64,000 bases of DNA from DATKDF01 sp963752045 (GTDB lineage Bacteria; Acidobacteriota; Vicinamibacteria; Vicinamibacterales; SCN-69-37). Of the stretch, positions 16,924 to 24,959 are shown one piece after another; within the stretch, counting starts at the first letter, position 1, and every line of letters starts with the position of its first letter. The notes beneath the pieces are model-generated. The model ran no database searches, had not been told where the DNA came from, and worked only from the letters and a program-made list of their open reading frames with translations. The stretch is from positions 307,195-371,194 of the forward strand of contig CAVVWN010000005.1 of assembly GCA_963752045.1 (NCBI GenBank), read 5' to 3'. The position numbers and the translations under genes were made by a program.

Positions 16924-17235
16924 TCAGATTGGCGGTCGTTTCCCACGGCTCGTATGCCAGAACGCCAGGATCTCCAGGCGCCTCGGCTCGTCGGCGACGC
17001 GGTAGTACAGGTCGTAGCGGATGCGTCCGAGATGCAGGCGACGCACACCAGGCAGCCCGGCGTTCATCGCACGTGCGCCGATAGCCGGTTGCAGGGCGAG
17101 GAGCGCAGAGGCCCTGTCGAGCTCGGCGCGAATCGCGCCAGGCGCCTTCGGTCGGTTGGCCTGCCACCACGTTTCGGCGGCATGCACCTGCGCCGCCGCA
17201 AGCGGGCTGACACTGACAGAGAGCGGTTCGCTCAC
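16924..17235 (-). CDS. ParE/RelE-family toxin
   Basis: A 103-residue protein starting at GTG 17235, which overlaps the antitoxin stop (GTGA). The ParE fold is supported by the pattern SPLAAAQVHAAETWWQANRP at the start, VRRLHLGRIRYDLYYRV in the middle and ILAFWHTSRGKRPP at the end, where the C-terminal basic/aromatic residues contact the target. It probably inhibits gyrase or cleaves ribosome-bound mRNA. Directly downstream (16829-16923) is a short hydrophobic remnant (VVMALMLTFGAMAMVLAVL) that belongs to no recognisable gene. Confidence 0.85.
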   Translation of the reverse strand: MSEPLSVSVSPLAAAQVHAAETWWQANRPKAPGAIRAELDRASALLALQPAIGARAMNAGLPGVRRLHLGRIRYDLYYRVADEPRRLEILAFWHTSRGKRPPI

Positions 17236-17450
17236 TCGCGATCGCGGAGTTCGCCGAGCAGTTGCGCCATCGGGACCGCCTCGCCGCGCTCGCACTGAGC
17301 GATGGCGTCGAGCAACATGCGCTCGGTCTCGGGATCGGCCTCAAAGGTCTCATCACCCTCGCGCGCGAGGACTGTCACGGCCACCCCTTCGGGCAGCTCG
17401 CTATCCAGCTCGACCCGGCCGTTGACAACTCTTCCAGAGGCGATGACCAT
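17232..17450 (-). CDS. Antitoxin of the ParE/RelE pair
   Basis: About 72 residues from ATG 17450 (a GTG six bases upstream at 17456 is possible). The N-terminal half, ASGRVVNGRVELDSELPEG, followed by VAVTVLARE, is the strand-rich segment found in antitoxins that precede ParE-type toxins. The C-terminal half is acidic and helical and should wrap the toxin. It overlaps the toxin gene by 4 bp, as expected for translational coupling and autoregulation. Confidence 0.8.
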   Translation of the reverse strand: MVIASGRVVNGRVELDSELPEGVAVTVLAREGDETFEADPETERMLLDAIAQCERGEAVPMAQLLGELRDRE

Positions 17451-17547
17451 ACACACATTCTAGCAGCCGACCTCTTCGGGTTGGCCTGCCAACGGGAGCC
17501 AGCACCCCTAGGCGACCGGCCGCAACGCGGGTAGCTGGCCGGAGGCA

Positions 17548-17622
17548 GCCCGCGAATCAAAGCCGTCGTCTACGACTTCCTCGGCGATCGTGTAGGCACA
17601 ACGGTGCGGGAGATCAGGTAGC
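17548..17622 (+). pseudogene. VWFA-related gene 3' end, orphan copy
   Basis: The segment encodes PRIKAVVYDFLGDRVGTTVR and the EIR-stop end, identical in DNA to the last codons of the gene at 20452-22092. No upstream coding sequence accompanies it: the antitoxin gene and unrelated sequence lie immediately to the left. It marks the left edge of the duplicated block. Confidence 0.85.
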
Positions 17623-17701
17623 GCCTACGGCCGTGTCCTACGGTAAGCCCACGTGACCACGTCCTCGTTAGCGTCCAGCGGCAGGAAAGCCAGCAATCGG
17701 G

Positions 17702-18378
17702 TCAGCCCTCGCCCCGCCCCGCGTCGTCGAGACCTTCCACCGGGATGAGGCCTTTACGAAGCGCGTATTTGATGAGCTCGGCGCGGGAGTGCATCTCGAG
17801 CTTCTGCATCAGGTTCGCGCGGTGGGTCATCGCCGTCTTGAGGCTGATGGTGAGGTACTTTGCGATGTCGCGGCTCGTCTTGCCCTCGGCGAGCAGCTTG
17901 AACACCTGCTTCTCTCGCGCGGTGAGCCGGTCGTAGTCGTCCTCGTCGAGCGACCGGCCGCTCGCCACCAGATCGACCAGCTCGCCCGCGATGGCCGGAT
18001 GCAGGTATCGCTGCCCCTGATGCACCGCGCGGATCGCGTCCCGAAGCTCGGACGCGAGGCTGCGCTTGAGCAGGTACCCGCGCGCGCCGATGCGCAAGGC
18101 GCGCCGGATGTACTCGCGGTTCTCGTACTGCGTGAGGATGATGACCTTGACCTCGGGCACCGACGAGACGATGGCCTCGGTGGCTTCGAGACCGCCGATG
18201 CCGCCGGGCAGGTAGACGTCCATCAACATGACGTCGGGCTTCACGCGCTCGGCCAGCTTGATCGCGTCCTGCCCGTCGCCGGTTTCCCCGACGATCTCGA
18301 TGAGCGAATCACGCTCGAGCAGGGCGCGGATGCTTCCCGCACCAGATCGTGATCGTCGACGATGGCGACGCGAATCAT
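17702..18378 (-). pseudogene. Response regulator, copy 4, frameshifted
   Basis: This is nearly a full-length copy of the NarL-type regulator (receiver plus LuxR HTH), reading DVMLMDVYLPGGIGGLE and DRLTAREKQVFKLLAEGKTS. One base is missing near 18335 relative to the intact gene (GATGCTTCCCGC versus GATGCCCTCCCGC), so the first 15 or so residues, including the acidic pocket, are in a different frame from the rest. Without correction no functional protein is made. The flanking kinase fragment is also broken, which favours true decay. Confidence 0.8.
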
Positions 18379-18609
18379 GCGACGGGAATCTCCAGCACGA
18401 CATGGGTGCCCATGCCGGGCTCGCTGTCGAACGTGATGGTGCCGCCGACGAGCGCGGCGCGCTCGCGCATGCCCGTGATGCCGACGCCCTCGGACTTCTG
18501 CTCCAGGTCGAACCCGATGCCGTCGTCCTCGACGGCCAGCAGAGCTTGCCGTCGCGCTCGTAGAGCTCCACCGACACGTGCTCGGCCTTGGCGCGGCGCA
18601 GGATGTTCG
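18375..18609 (-). pseudogene. Histidine kinase ATPase-domain fragment
   Basis: Only the last 78 or so residues of the kinase remain: the G1 box VEDDGIGFDLEQKSEGVGI and the C-terminal GTHVVLEIP, overlapping the regulator start by ATGA as in the intact copy. A one-base deletion at about 18540 shifts the upstream part, and homology ends at 18609. The dimerisation helix and phosphoacceptor His are absent. Confidence 0.8.
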
Positions 18610-18870
18610 ACCTGTTGGTCGACGCGACGAACGTTACTTTTGCTTCCACGCAGCGCAGTCATACCGCAATCCTGGATCTGGCGGTGTTCGTCGGTGATGC
18701 TGCTGAGAGCGTCATCGGTGAGGCGCGAGACCGCCTTGAAGTAAATGGGGACGACCGGCAGCTCGCGCGCCTGCGGCGGGAGGGATCAGACGCCCGGCCA
18801 CGGTCACCATCCACGGTAGCGCCGCCTACGTCAAGGCTGTCGTCGTCGAATCGGATCCGTTCACGATGTG
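18610..18870 (+). pseudogene. VWFA-related C-terminal remnant, diverged
   Basis: The plus strand reads SHTAILDLAVFVGDAAESVI and, after a one-base shift near 18783, RRPATVTIHGSAAYVKAVV. These match the last domain of the two intact VWFA-related proteins (LDVSVFVGDERQDLVGESW and SGSARYVKAVVYD). It is more diverged than the 17548 copy and therefore probably comes from an older duplication. Confidence 0.7.
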
Positions 18871-19170
18871 GAAGCTCGACAGGCGGCACCTTCAGGAGCA
18901 AGGCCACCAAGGACTTGGTAGCAGGCCGTGTCTCGCAGGTCGCCATCATTCAGGCGGTGCTGACTTCTGCGCACCCCGTGGGGATTCTCCCCACCGCCAT
19001 CTGAGGGCTCATGGGTCTGATCGCAGATGTGATCAAGCGGTCATTGGCCTCGGCTATGCATGCGGGAGCAGCGTTGGCGAGCCATCGGGCGGGGACGGCA
19101 GAAGCTCGACGCCGAAAGTCGTTCTGAGTTCGCGCCTGGTTGGCCATCGCGCCGCGCCACCCGGACGTTT
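18871..19170. other. Gene-poor stretch upstream of the Cys-rich protein operon
   Basis: No convincing gene is visible. One frame continues the preceding remnant for about 45 codons (ending in AHPVGILPTAI and a stop near 19004) without family resemblance. The right end leads into a tandem direct repeat just upstream of the Cys-rich protein gene. Confidence 0.4.
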
Positions 19171-19200
19171 CTCCCGGGAAACTACCTCCCGGGAAACTAC
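19171..19200. repeat. Two tandem 15-bp repeats in the promoter region of the Cys-rich operon
   Basis: CTCCCGGGAAACTAC occurs twice head to tail, 36 bases before the ATG of the Cys-rich protein gene. The inner CCCGGG is palindromic. The position fits a pair of activator or repressor sites, but no protein can be assigned. Confidence 0.5.
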
Positions 19201-19235
19201 CTACGTTGAGTCGTAGCAGAATAAGTGGAGTAGTC

Positions 19236-19682
19236 ATGACTCGCAGACGCACTCGTCGGATTGCATTTCTGGCCATGTCCTTCGCATTCGTGCTTCTCAG
19301 TGTGCAAGTAACGCGGGCGTGGTCCTCGCAGATGAGCAACTGGTGTTGGTTCTGGCATTCTCAATACGACGTCAGCTGCACCTTTGACAGCTCCAGCGGA
19401 ACATGGTCCGTCTCCGGCAGCTACGATTTCAGCCAGATGGACGAGAACGACGCCTTGGCTCTGGCCGGAGATCTCTGCGACAACCTGTACTGGGAGAGCC
19501 TCGACGACTGCTACGGAACCGACATCCTCGAGTACCTGTACAACTACCACTGGCAGCAATACCCCGAGGAGTGCTTCATAACGTGGCCTGCGGGGTATTC
19601 CTGCGAGATTGGAGTGGGTGGCAGCTTCGGAGTGGCATGCGGTGTCTTCAATTGGTGCGCGGCGCGGAGGACGGCGCAATGA
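19236..19682 (+). CDS. Secreted Cys-rich, Trp-rich small protein
   Basis: A 148-residue protein with a strong signal peptide (RRRTRR start, hydrophobic AFLAMSFAFVLLSV, probable cleavage after QVTRA). The mature part has eight Cys residues (in NWC, VSC, DLC, DDC, EEC, YSC, VAC and NWC contexts), many Trp/Tyr and an acidic middle. No known family is recognised. Its stop codon overlaps the ATG of a DsbA-like gene, which argues that its disulphides are formed by that neighbour. Codon use is less extreme in GC than the surrounding genes, consistent with acquisition or rapid change. Confidence 0.65.
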   Translation: MTRRRTRRIAFLAMSFAFVLLSVQVTRAWSSQMSNWCWFWHSQYDVSCTFDSSSGTWSVSGSYDFSQMDENDALALAGDLCDNLYWESLDDCYGTDILEYLYNYHWQQYPEECFITWPAGYSCEIGVGGSFGVACGVFNWCAARRTAQ

Positions 19683-20413
19683 AGCGACGCCTTGACAACA
19701 TCGCCTCAGCCGCGATGATAGTGGCTGCGTGTGCGCTCACGCTCCTGGCCGTTTCGATTCAACGGCGTCTCTGGCAAGCGGATGCTGCTTCGGCACCGCG
19801 GCCTCCGACCACGGCTTTACGCCCGGGTCCTACGGCCGTAGGTCAGCTAGTCGACATAGCCGGTGCCGCGATCCAGGGATCCAGCTCCGCCAGGGTGGGG
19901 ATCGTCATGTTCAGCGACTTCGAGTGCCCCGCCTGCAGGGCGTTTGCAGCGCAGACCCTGCCGGAGGTCCGCCGACGATATGTCGAGACTGGGGTGGCTT
20001 TCTTGGCTCTGATGCACTTTCCGCTGGATGAGATCCACCCTCTCGCGTCGCGGCTTGCCCAGGCAGTTGAGTGCGGTCGAAGGCAAGGAAAGGCTTGGGA
20101 ACTTCACGACACCCTGATGGCCAGCCCGAAGGGCAGCCTGAGACGTGAGCTCGATCGAATTGCCGCCGAAGCTGGCCTTGACACCCTCAACTTCTCCAGT
20201 TGCATGGATGCGAACATGATCGAAGTCGTGCGGGAGCACGTGACACGCGGGCGGGCGCTTGGCGTCCGAGCCACGCCCACGTTGTTGTTTGGGGTGCGCG
20301 ACGGTACGACTCTCAGAGTGACCGGCACCAACACCGGAACGCTTCCGTTCGCAGTCTTCTCCGACCTCGTTGCGGAGGCGGTCGAATCGAGCCGAGGACT
20401 GTCAGCCAAGTAG
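19679..20413 (+). CDS. Membrane-anchored DsbA-like thiol oxidoreductase
   Basis: A 244-residue protein. An N-terminal membrane anchor (AAMIVAACALTLLAVSI) is followed by a thioredoxin-fold domain of the DsbA_2/Thioredoxin_4 type: VGIVMFSDFECPACRAFA with active site CPAC, a helical insertion and the cis-Pro loop RATPTLLFG. A second Cys pair (ECGRR, SSCMD) lies in the helical part. It should oxidise or isomerise disulphides in the periplasm. The gene overlaps the Cys-rich protein gene by 4 bp, so that protein is the obvious client. Confidence 0.85.
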   Translation: MKRRLDNIASAAMIVAACALTLLAVSIQRRLWQADAASAPRPPTTALRPGPTAVGQLVDIAGAAIQGSSSARVGIVMFSDFECPACRAFAAQTLPEVRRRYVETGVAFLALMHFPLDEIHPLASRLAQAVECGRRQGKAWELHDTLMASPKGSLRRELDRIAAEAGLDTLNFSSCMDANMIEVVREHVTRGRALGVRATPTLLFGVRDGTTLRVTGTNTGTLPFAVFSDLVAEAVESSRGLSAK

Positions 20414-20451
20414 CCGATTGGCTTCCGGTCGCCGGAAGCGGGAGTGCGGCA

Positions 20452-22092
20452 GTGAGACCAGTTTGGGTAATCCCAGCGGCCGCACTTGCGGCGACTGCCG
20501 TCGTCCAAGCAGCCGGCCTGCAGCGATCGCAGACGTTCCGCGACCGCACGCTCCTCGTTCCGATCGACGTTCGCGCTGTGGACGGGCATGGCGAGCCAGT
20601 TCGCGATCTCAGATTGTCTGACTTCATCGTCACTGAGGACGGCATTGCGCAGGAAATCGCGCACTTCGCCTCGGTGGACTTCGAACGTGTGGCTGACGTC
20701 GCGGTCGGGGAGCGCCAGCCCGTCGCACCGACGGGGCCGACTGGACCGGAAGAGAGGACCTTCCTGATGGTTCTCGGCCGCGGAAGACTCCAGGGACCCG
20801 CGCGCGGCCTCGAGGCGGCCATGACGTTCGTGCAGTCCGGGCTCCGGCCGCAGGACTTCGTGGGCGTCGTGGCCTACGACCGCGCGACGGATCTCACTCG
20901 AGATCGTGAGCCCATCCTCCGCCTGCTGCAGAGATACCAGGCGCGACACGAATCCATCGAGGCACGGCTGGACCACTGGTTCGGCGGCTTGAACTTCCTC
21001 TTCGTCAGCCGCGTCCCGCCACCCGGCGCGCAGGCTGAAATCGACGCGCTCTTCGACGACCCCGGCCTGCCACGAACCCGACGGCTCGCCGGCCTGGACG
21101 CACCGGCCGAGGACCGCGTCACCGACCTGCCCGACATGGATACGCCGGGAATCGCGGAGATTGGAGACGCGCCGGCGATTGTGGCCACCAGGGACGATCT
21201 GGACAAGCTGTATTCCGCGGTGAGCTATCTCAGGAATCTCGACGGGGAGAAGCACCTCATCTTCGTCTCGGAAGAGGGCCTGCTCGGTCTCGGAAGATCC
21301 GAGGATGCCGATGGCTTCGCGGCGATGGCGGCCGACGCCCGTGTGACGGTTTCGACGATTCACACCGGCGGCCTCTCGACATCGTGGGGAGAGGGCGTGT
21401 TCATGGGCCCGAACTGGGGACACATCTGGGCGATGCTCGATTCCCGATCCATCGCCTCGATCTCCGGTGGCGTGTCGTCGTCCCATCAGTTCGCATCGAA
21501 GGCATTCGACACGCTCGCGCGCACGATGGGGACGAGCTACGTGCTCGGCTACTACCCGACGAACCGAGTCCCGGACGGCCAGTACCGCCGCATCGCGGTC
21601 ACGACCACGCGGCCGGGCGTGCGGTTGATCCACCGCCGCGGCTACTACGCTCGGGAGGGCCCGCCGCCCGCCGACCGACGCACGGTAATGGCGCACGCGC
21701 GGATCACTTCGGCGGGCGCGTACCGGATGCCGATCAGGGACGTCGGCGTCTCGCTGCGTGCGTCCTATGCCAGCCGCGGTGCCGCAGGGTGGCGCGTGAA
21801 GGCCGAGGTCGCGATCGATCCGGGTACGATTCGCTTTCGCGAGGTGGACGGGCGCCAGGTCGCCGCGCTGAACGTCGCGATCTTCTTCGGGAACCTCGAC
21901 GAGAAGCTCGTCGGCGAGGCGTGGAAGACTATCGACCTTCAACTCGACGCGGCGACCTTCGAGCGATTGCAGCGCGAGAGCATTGTCTACGAAACGACCG
22001 TCGATCTTCGTGGTGCGGGCCCGCGAATCAAAGCCGTCGTCTACGACTTCCTCGGCGATCGTGTAGGCACAACGGTGCGGGAGATCAGGTAG
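20452..22092 (+). CDS. VWFA-related secreted protein, paralogue 2
   Basis: The GTG at 20452 is preceded by GGAG and begins a signal peptide (RPVWVIPAAALAATAVVQAA). About 546 residues. The order of elements is the same as in paralogue 1: LVPIDVRAVDGHGEPVRDL, DFIVTEDGIAQEI, the VWA core with FLMVLGRGRLQGP instead of a MIDAS motif, YVLGYYPTNRVPDGQYRRI and RRGYYAR. The C-terminal domain ends RIKAVVYDFLGDRVGTTV. It is followed by the convergent two-component genes, an arrangement repeated in fragments elsewhere in 12.7-18.9 kb. The function is unknown. Confidence 0.85.
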   Translation: MRPVWVIPAAALAATAVVQAAGLQRSQTFRDRTLLVPIDVRAVDGHGEPVRDLRLSDFIVTEDGIAQEIAHFASVDFERVADVAVGERQPVAPTGPTGPEERTFLMVLGRGRLQGPARGLEAAMTFVQSGLRPQDFVGVVAYDRATDLTRDREPILRLLQRYQARHESIEARLDHWFGGLNFLFVSRVPPPGAQAEIDALFDDPGLPRTRRLAGLDAPAEDRVTDLPDMDTPGIAEIGDAPAIVATRDDLDKLYSAVSYLRNLDGEKHLIFVSEEGLLGLGRSEDADGFAAMAADARVTVSTIHTGGLSTSWGEGVFMGPNWGHIWAMLDSRSIASISGGVSSSHQFASKAFDTLARTMGTSYVLGYYPTNRVPDGQYRRIAVTTTRPGVRLIHRRGYYAREGPPPADRRTVMAHARITSAGAYRMPIRDVGVSLRASYASRGAAGWRVKAEVAIDPGTIRFREVDGRQVAALNVAIFFGNLDEKLVGEAWKTIDLQLDAATFERLQRESIVYETTVDLRGAGPRIKAVVYDFLGDRVGTTVREIR

Positions 22093-22173
22093 CGCCTACG
22101 GCCGTGTCCTATGGTGAGCCCGCGTGACCACCTCTGCGTTAGCGTCCCCGCGGCCGGCAAGTCCGCAATCAGG

Positions 22174-22851
22174 TTACCCCTCGCCCCGACCGGCGTCGTC
22201 GAGACCCTCGACCGGGATGAGGCCCTTGCGGAGCGCGTACTTGATGAGCTCGGCGCGCGAGTGCATCTCGAGCTTCTGCATCAGGTTCGCGCGATGCGTC
22301 ATCGCCGTCTTGAGGCTGATGGTGAGGTACTTCGCGATGTCGCGGCTCGTCTTGCCCTCGGCGAGCAGCTTGAACACCTGCTTCTCGCGCGCGGTGAGCC
22401 GGTCGTAGTCGTCCTCGTCGAGCGACCGGCCGCTCGCCACCAGATCGACCAGCTCGCCCGCGATGGCCGGGTGCAGGTACCTCTGCCCCTGGTGCACGGC
22501 GCGGATCGCGTCCCGCAGCTCGGAGGCGAGGCTGCGCTTGAGCAGGTACCCGCGCGCCCCGATCCGCAGCGCGCGCCGGATGTACTCGCGGTTCTCGTAC
22601 TGCGTGAGGATGATGACCTTGACCTCGGGCACCGACGAGACGATGGCCTCGGTGGCTTCGAGACCGCCGATGCCGCCGGGCAGGTAGACGTCCATCAGCA
22701 TGACGTCGGGTTTCACCCGTTCGGCCAGCTTGATCGCGTCCTGCCCGTCGCCGGTCTCGCCGACGATCTCGAGCAGCGGATCCTGCTGGAGCAGCGCCCG
22801 GATGCCCTCCCGCACCAGATCGTGATCGTCGACGATGGCCACGCGGATCAT
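22174..22851 (-). CDS. NarL/FixJ-type response regulator (intact copy)
   Basis: A 225-residue regulator. The receiver domain has the acidic pocket VDDHD at 8-11, phosphoacceptor Asp54 in MLMDVYLPGG, and Lys in YLLKRS. The LuxR-type HTH is DRLTAREKQVFKLLAEGKTS followed by RDIAKYLTISLKTAMTHRAN. It overlaps the kinase gene by ATGA, so the two form a classic two-component pair of the NarX/NarL type. Four truncated or broken copies of this gene lie at 12759, 13818, 16595 and 17702, which makes this the likely parent. Confidence 0.95.
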   Translation of the reverse strand: MIRVAIVDDHDLVREGIRALLQQDPLLEIVGETGDGQDAIKLAERVKPDVMLMDVYLPGGIGGLEATEAIVSSVPEVKVIILTQYENREYIRRALRIGARGYLLKRSLASELRDAIRAVHQGQRYLHPAIAGELVDLVASGRSLDEDDYDRLTAREKQVFKLLAEGKTSRDIAKYLTISLKTAMTHRANLMQKLEMHSRAELIKYALRKGLIPVEGLDDAGRGEG

Positions 22852-24951
22852 GAGACCGGTATCTCCAGCACCACGTGGGTGCCCATGCCGGGCTCGCTGT
22901 CGAACGTGATCGTGCCGCCGACGAGCCCGGCCCGCTCGCGCATGCCGGTGATGCCGACGCCCTCGGACTTCTGCTCCAGGTCGAACCCGATGCCGTCGTC
23001 CTCGACGGCCAGCACGAGCTTGCCGTCGCGCTCGTAGAGCTCCACCGACACGTGCTCGGCCCTGGCGTGGCGCAGGATGTTCGTCACGAGCTCCTGGTAG
23101 ATGCGGAACACGGCGGTTTCGACGGCCGGCCGCGACGGCAGGCGTTCCTCAATCTCGAGGCTCACCGTGAGGCCCTCGCGCACCAGGTGGTCGTCGGCGT
23201 GCGCCTGCACGGCGGCCGCGAGGCCGAGGTCGTCGAGCAGCGACGGCCGCAGGTCGTAGATGATGCGGTGCATGTCCACCTGGGTCTTCGTGAGCAACTC
23301 CTTCGCGCGCACGAGCTCGGGGCTGTCGGCCTCCACGCGCGCGAGCGAGAGCTGAATCACGGTCAGGAGCTGCGAAATCTCGTCGTGCAGCTCGCGCGCC
23401 AGGCGCCGGCGCTCGTCTTCGGCGGCGCCGAGCAGCCGGCGGACGAGCACCTGGCGCTGCTCGTCCTGTTCGAGCGCGCGCTTCCACAGGTTGGCGCGAT
23501 GGAGCGAGACGGCGAGGTGATTGTCGAGCGCCTCCATGACCTGCTCGTCGATGCCGTCGGTGTGCGGATGAAACAGCGTGGCCACCGCGCGGTCCTGATA
23601 GACGATGTCGCGCTGGCGCCAGGTGGCCGGCGGAATCCCGGTTGAAAGCCACGGCAGCGACGCATCGGCCGGCACCACATACGTGACCGGGCGTCGCGCC
23701 TGGGGCGTCGTGACGATGGCCATGGCCTCGAAGCCGTAATGGGCGGCAATCAGCCGGAGCATGCCCGGCGCCAGCCGATCCGGCTCGCGCTCGTCGGTCG
23801 AGAGTTCCGCCACGGCGTGCAGCAATGCGAGGTCATGGTACTTGGATTCGATGGTCTTCGTGCGCGCCGCCACCTGCGATTCGAGGCTCTCGTTGAGGGC
23901 CTTGAGCTCGGCGAGCGTCGATGCCAGCCGCGCGCGCGCGTCGTCGAGCGTGCCGGCCAGCGATTCCACTTCCTCGTCGCCCGACACGGTGATGGGCGTC
24001 GACAGATCGCCCGCGCGAACCGCCGCGGCCTGGCGCGACAACTGGCGGATCGGGGCGACGACCGAACGCGAGAGCGAGTTCGAAAGCAAGCAGCGTGACG
24101 GCCGCGAAGAGCACGGCCGCGAGCGTCAGGCCGCGCCACTCCCTGTACGAGCCGGCAAAAGCCGCCTCCTCGTGCTGCTGGATCACCACGCCCCAGGGCG
24201 CCGAACGCAGCGGCACCATCACGGTCAGCGCGGCCGCTGGCGGCGTGCCGGCCGGGTCGAAGTCACAGCGTGTGTCGTCGAGCGTCATCGGCCGGTGCGC
24301 GCGGATGCGCTCGCGGTACGACGCCGCGTCGGACATCGCGCGAGCGAGCTGCGCCGTGTCGCGCGAGGCCACGACGACGCCGTTCTCGTCGACGACGGCC
24401 ACGTGCATGTCGAGATCGGGACCGAGATCCTGGAGGAACCGGCTGAGCCGTGAGTCGTCGAGACCCATTTCCGCCACGAGGTAGACCTCGCGACGCTGGC
24501 GCTCGAACGGCTGAACGATGGCCAGCACCGGCCGGCTTCCGGCTCCGTGCTTGGTGATGAGCGGCGTGGCGGTCTCGTGGTATCCGAGCCACTCGACGGG
24601 AATCGGCTCGGTGTCCGGCGGGTCGGCCGCGACGAGGAGGCCGCGTTCGTCGATCACGTAGGCGGCCGACGAGAACGGCGACTGGAATCTGAAGACCCGC
24701 AGGCGCGCCGCCAGCGCGCCGTCGTCGTCGGGCAGGTCCGACGACAGGCGCCCGAGGTTCTGGATGGCGTTCGAGATCGTCGCGTCGAACGAATGCGCGA
24801 TCGTCTGGGCGAGCAGCAGGCGATCGTCGGTGACCGTCTTGCGGATTCCGGGGACCGAGAACGCCACGACCGCGCCCGACACCACCACCAGCAGCAGGAA
24901 CCACTGGAGGAGCACGGCATTGACCCTGCCGCCGAGGGTCCGGCGTCGCAT
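22848..24951 (-). CDS. Sensor histidine kinase, NarX-like (frameshifted)
   Basis: About 700 residues after correction. The start at 24951 gives an N-terminal membrane helix (AVLLQWFLLLVVVSGAVVAF), an extracytoplasmic Cache-like sensor domain, a second helix (LTLAAVLFAAVTLLAFELAL), HAMP (VVAPIRQLSRQAAAVRAGD), a coiled coil, a GAF-like domain, the HisKA_3 helix with the phosphoacceptor in RRRLARELHDEISQLLTVI, and the HATPase domain (EDDGIGFD). The frame changes at about 24075-24085, between the second helix and HAMP. It should phosphorylate the adjacent regulator. The signal is unknown. Confidence 0.88.
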
Positions 24952-24959
24952 CGATGGGC

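Larger units (their letters stand above)
17548..18609. repeat. Duplicated block matching 22019-23083
   Basis: This block repeats, in the same order and orientation, the last 75 coding bases of the VWFA-related gene, the intergenic sequence, the response regulator and the 3' end of the histidine kinase. The first 93 bases are identical to 22019-22111, whereas the regulator part has diverged by scattered substitutions and at least two one-base deletions. Both edges are abrupt. Confidence 0.85.

Noticed and set aside
17702..18649. Second functional two-component pair
   Set aside because: The regulator lacks one base in its N-terminal codons and the kinase part retains only the end of the ATPase domain.
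12759..24951. Integron or transposon as cause of the repeated locus
   Set aside because: No integrase, transposase, attC-like palindromes or target-site duplications could be recognised around the fragments.
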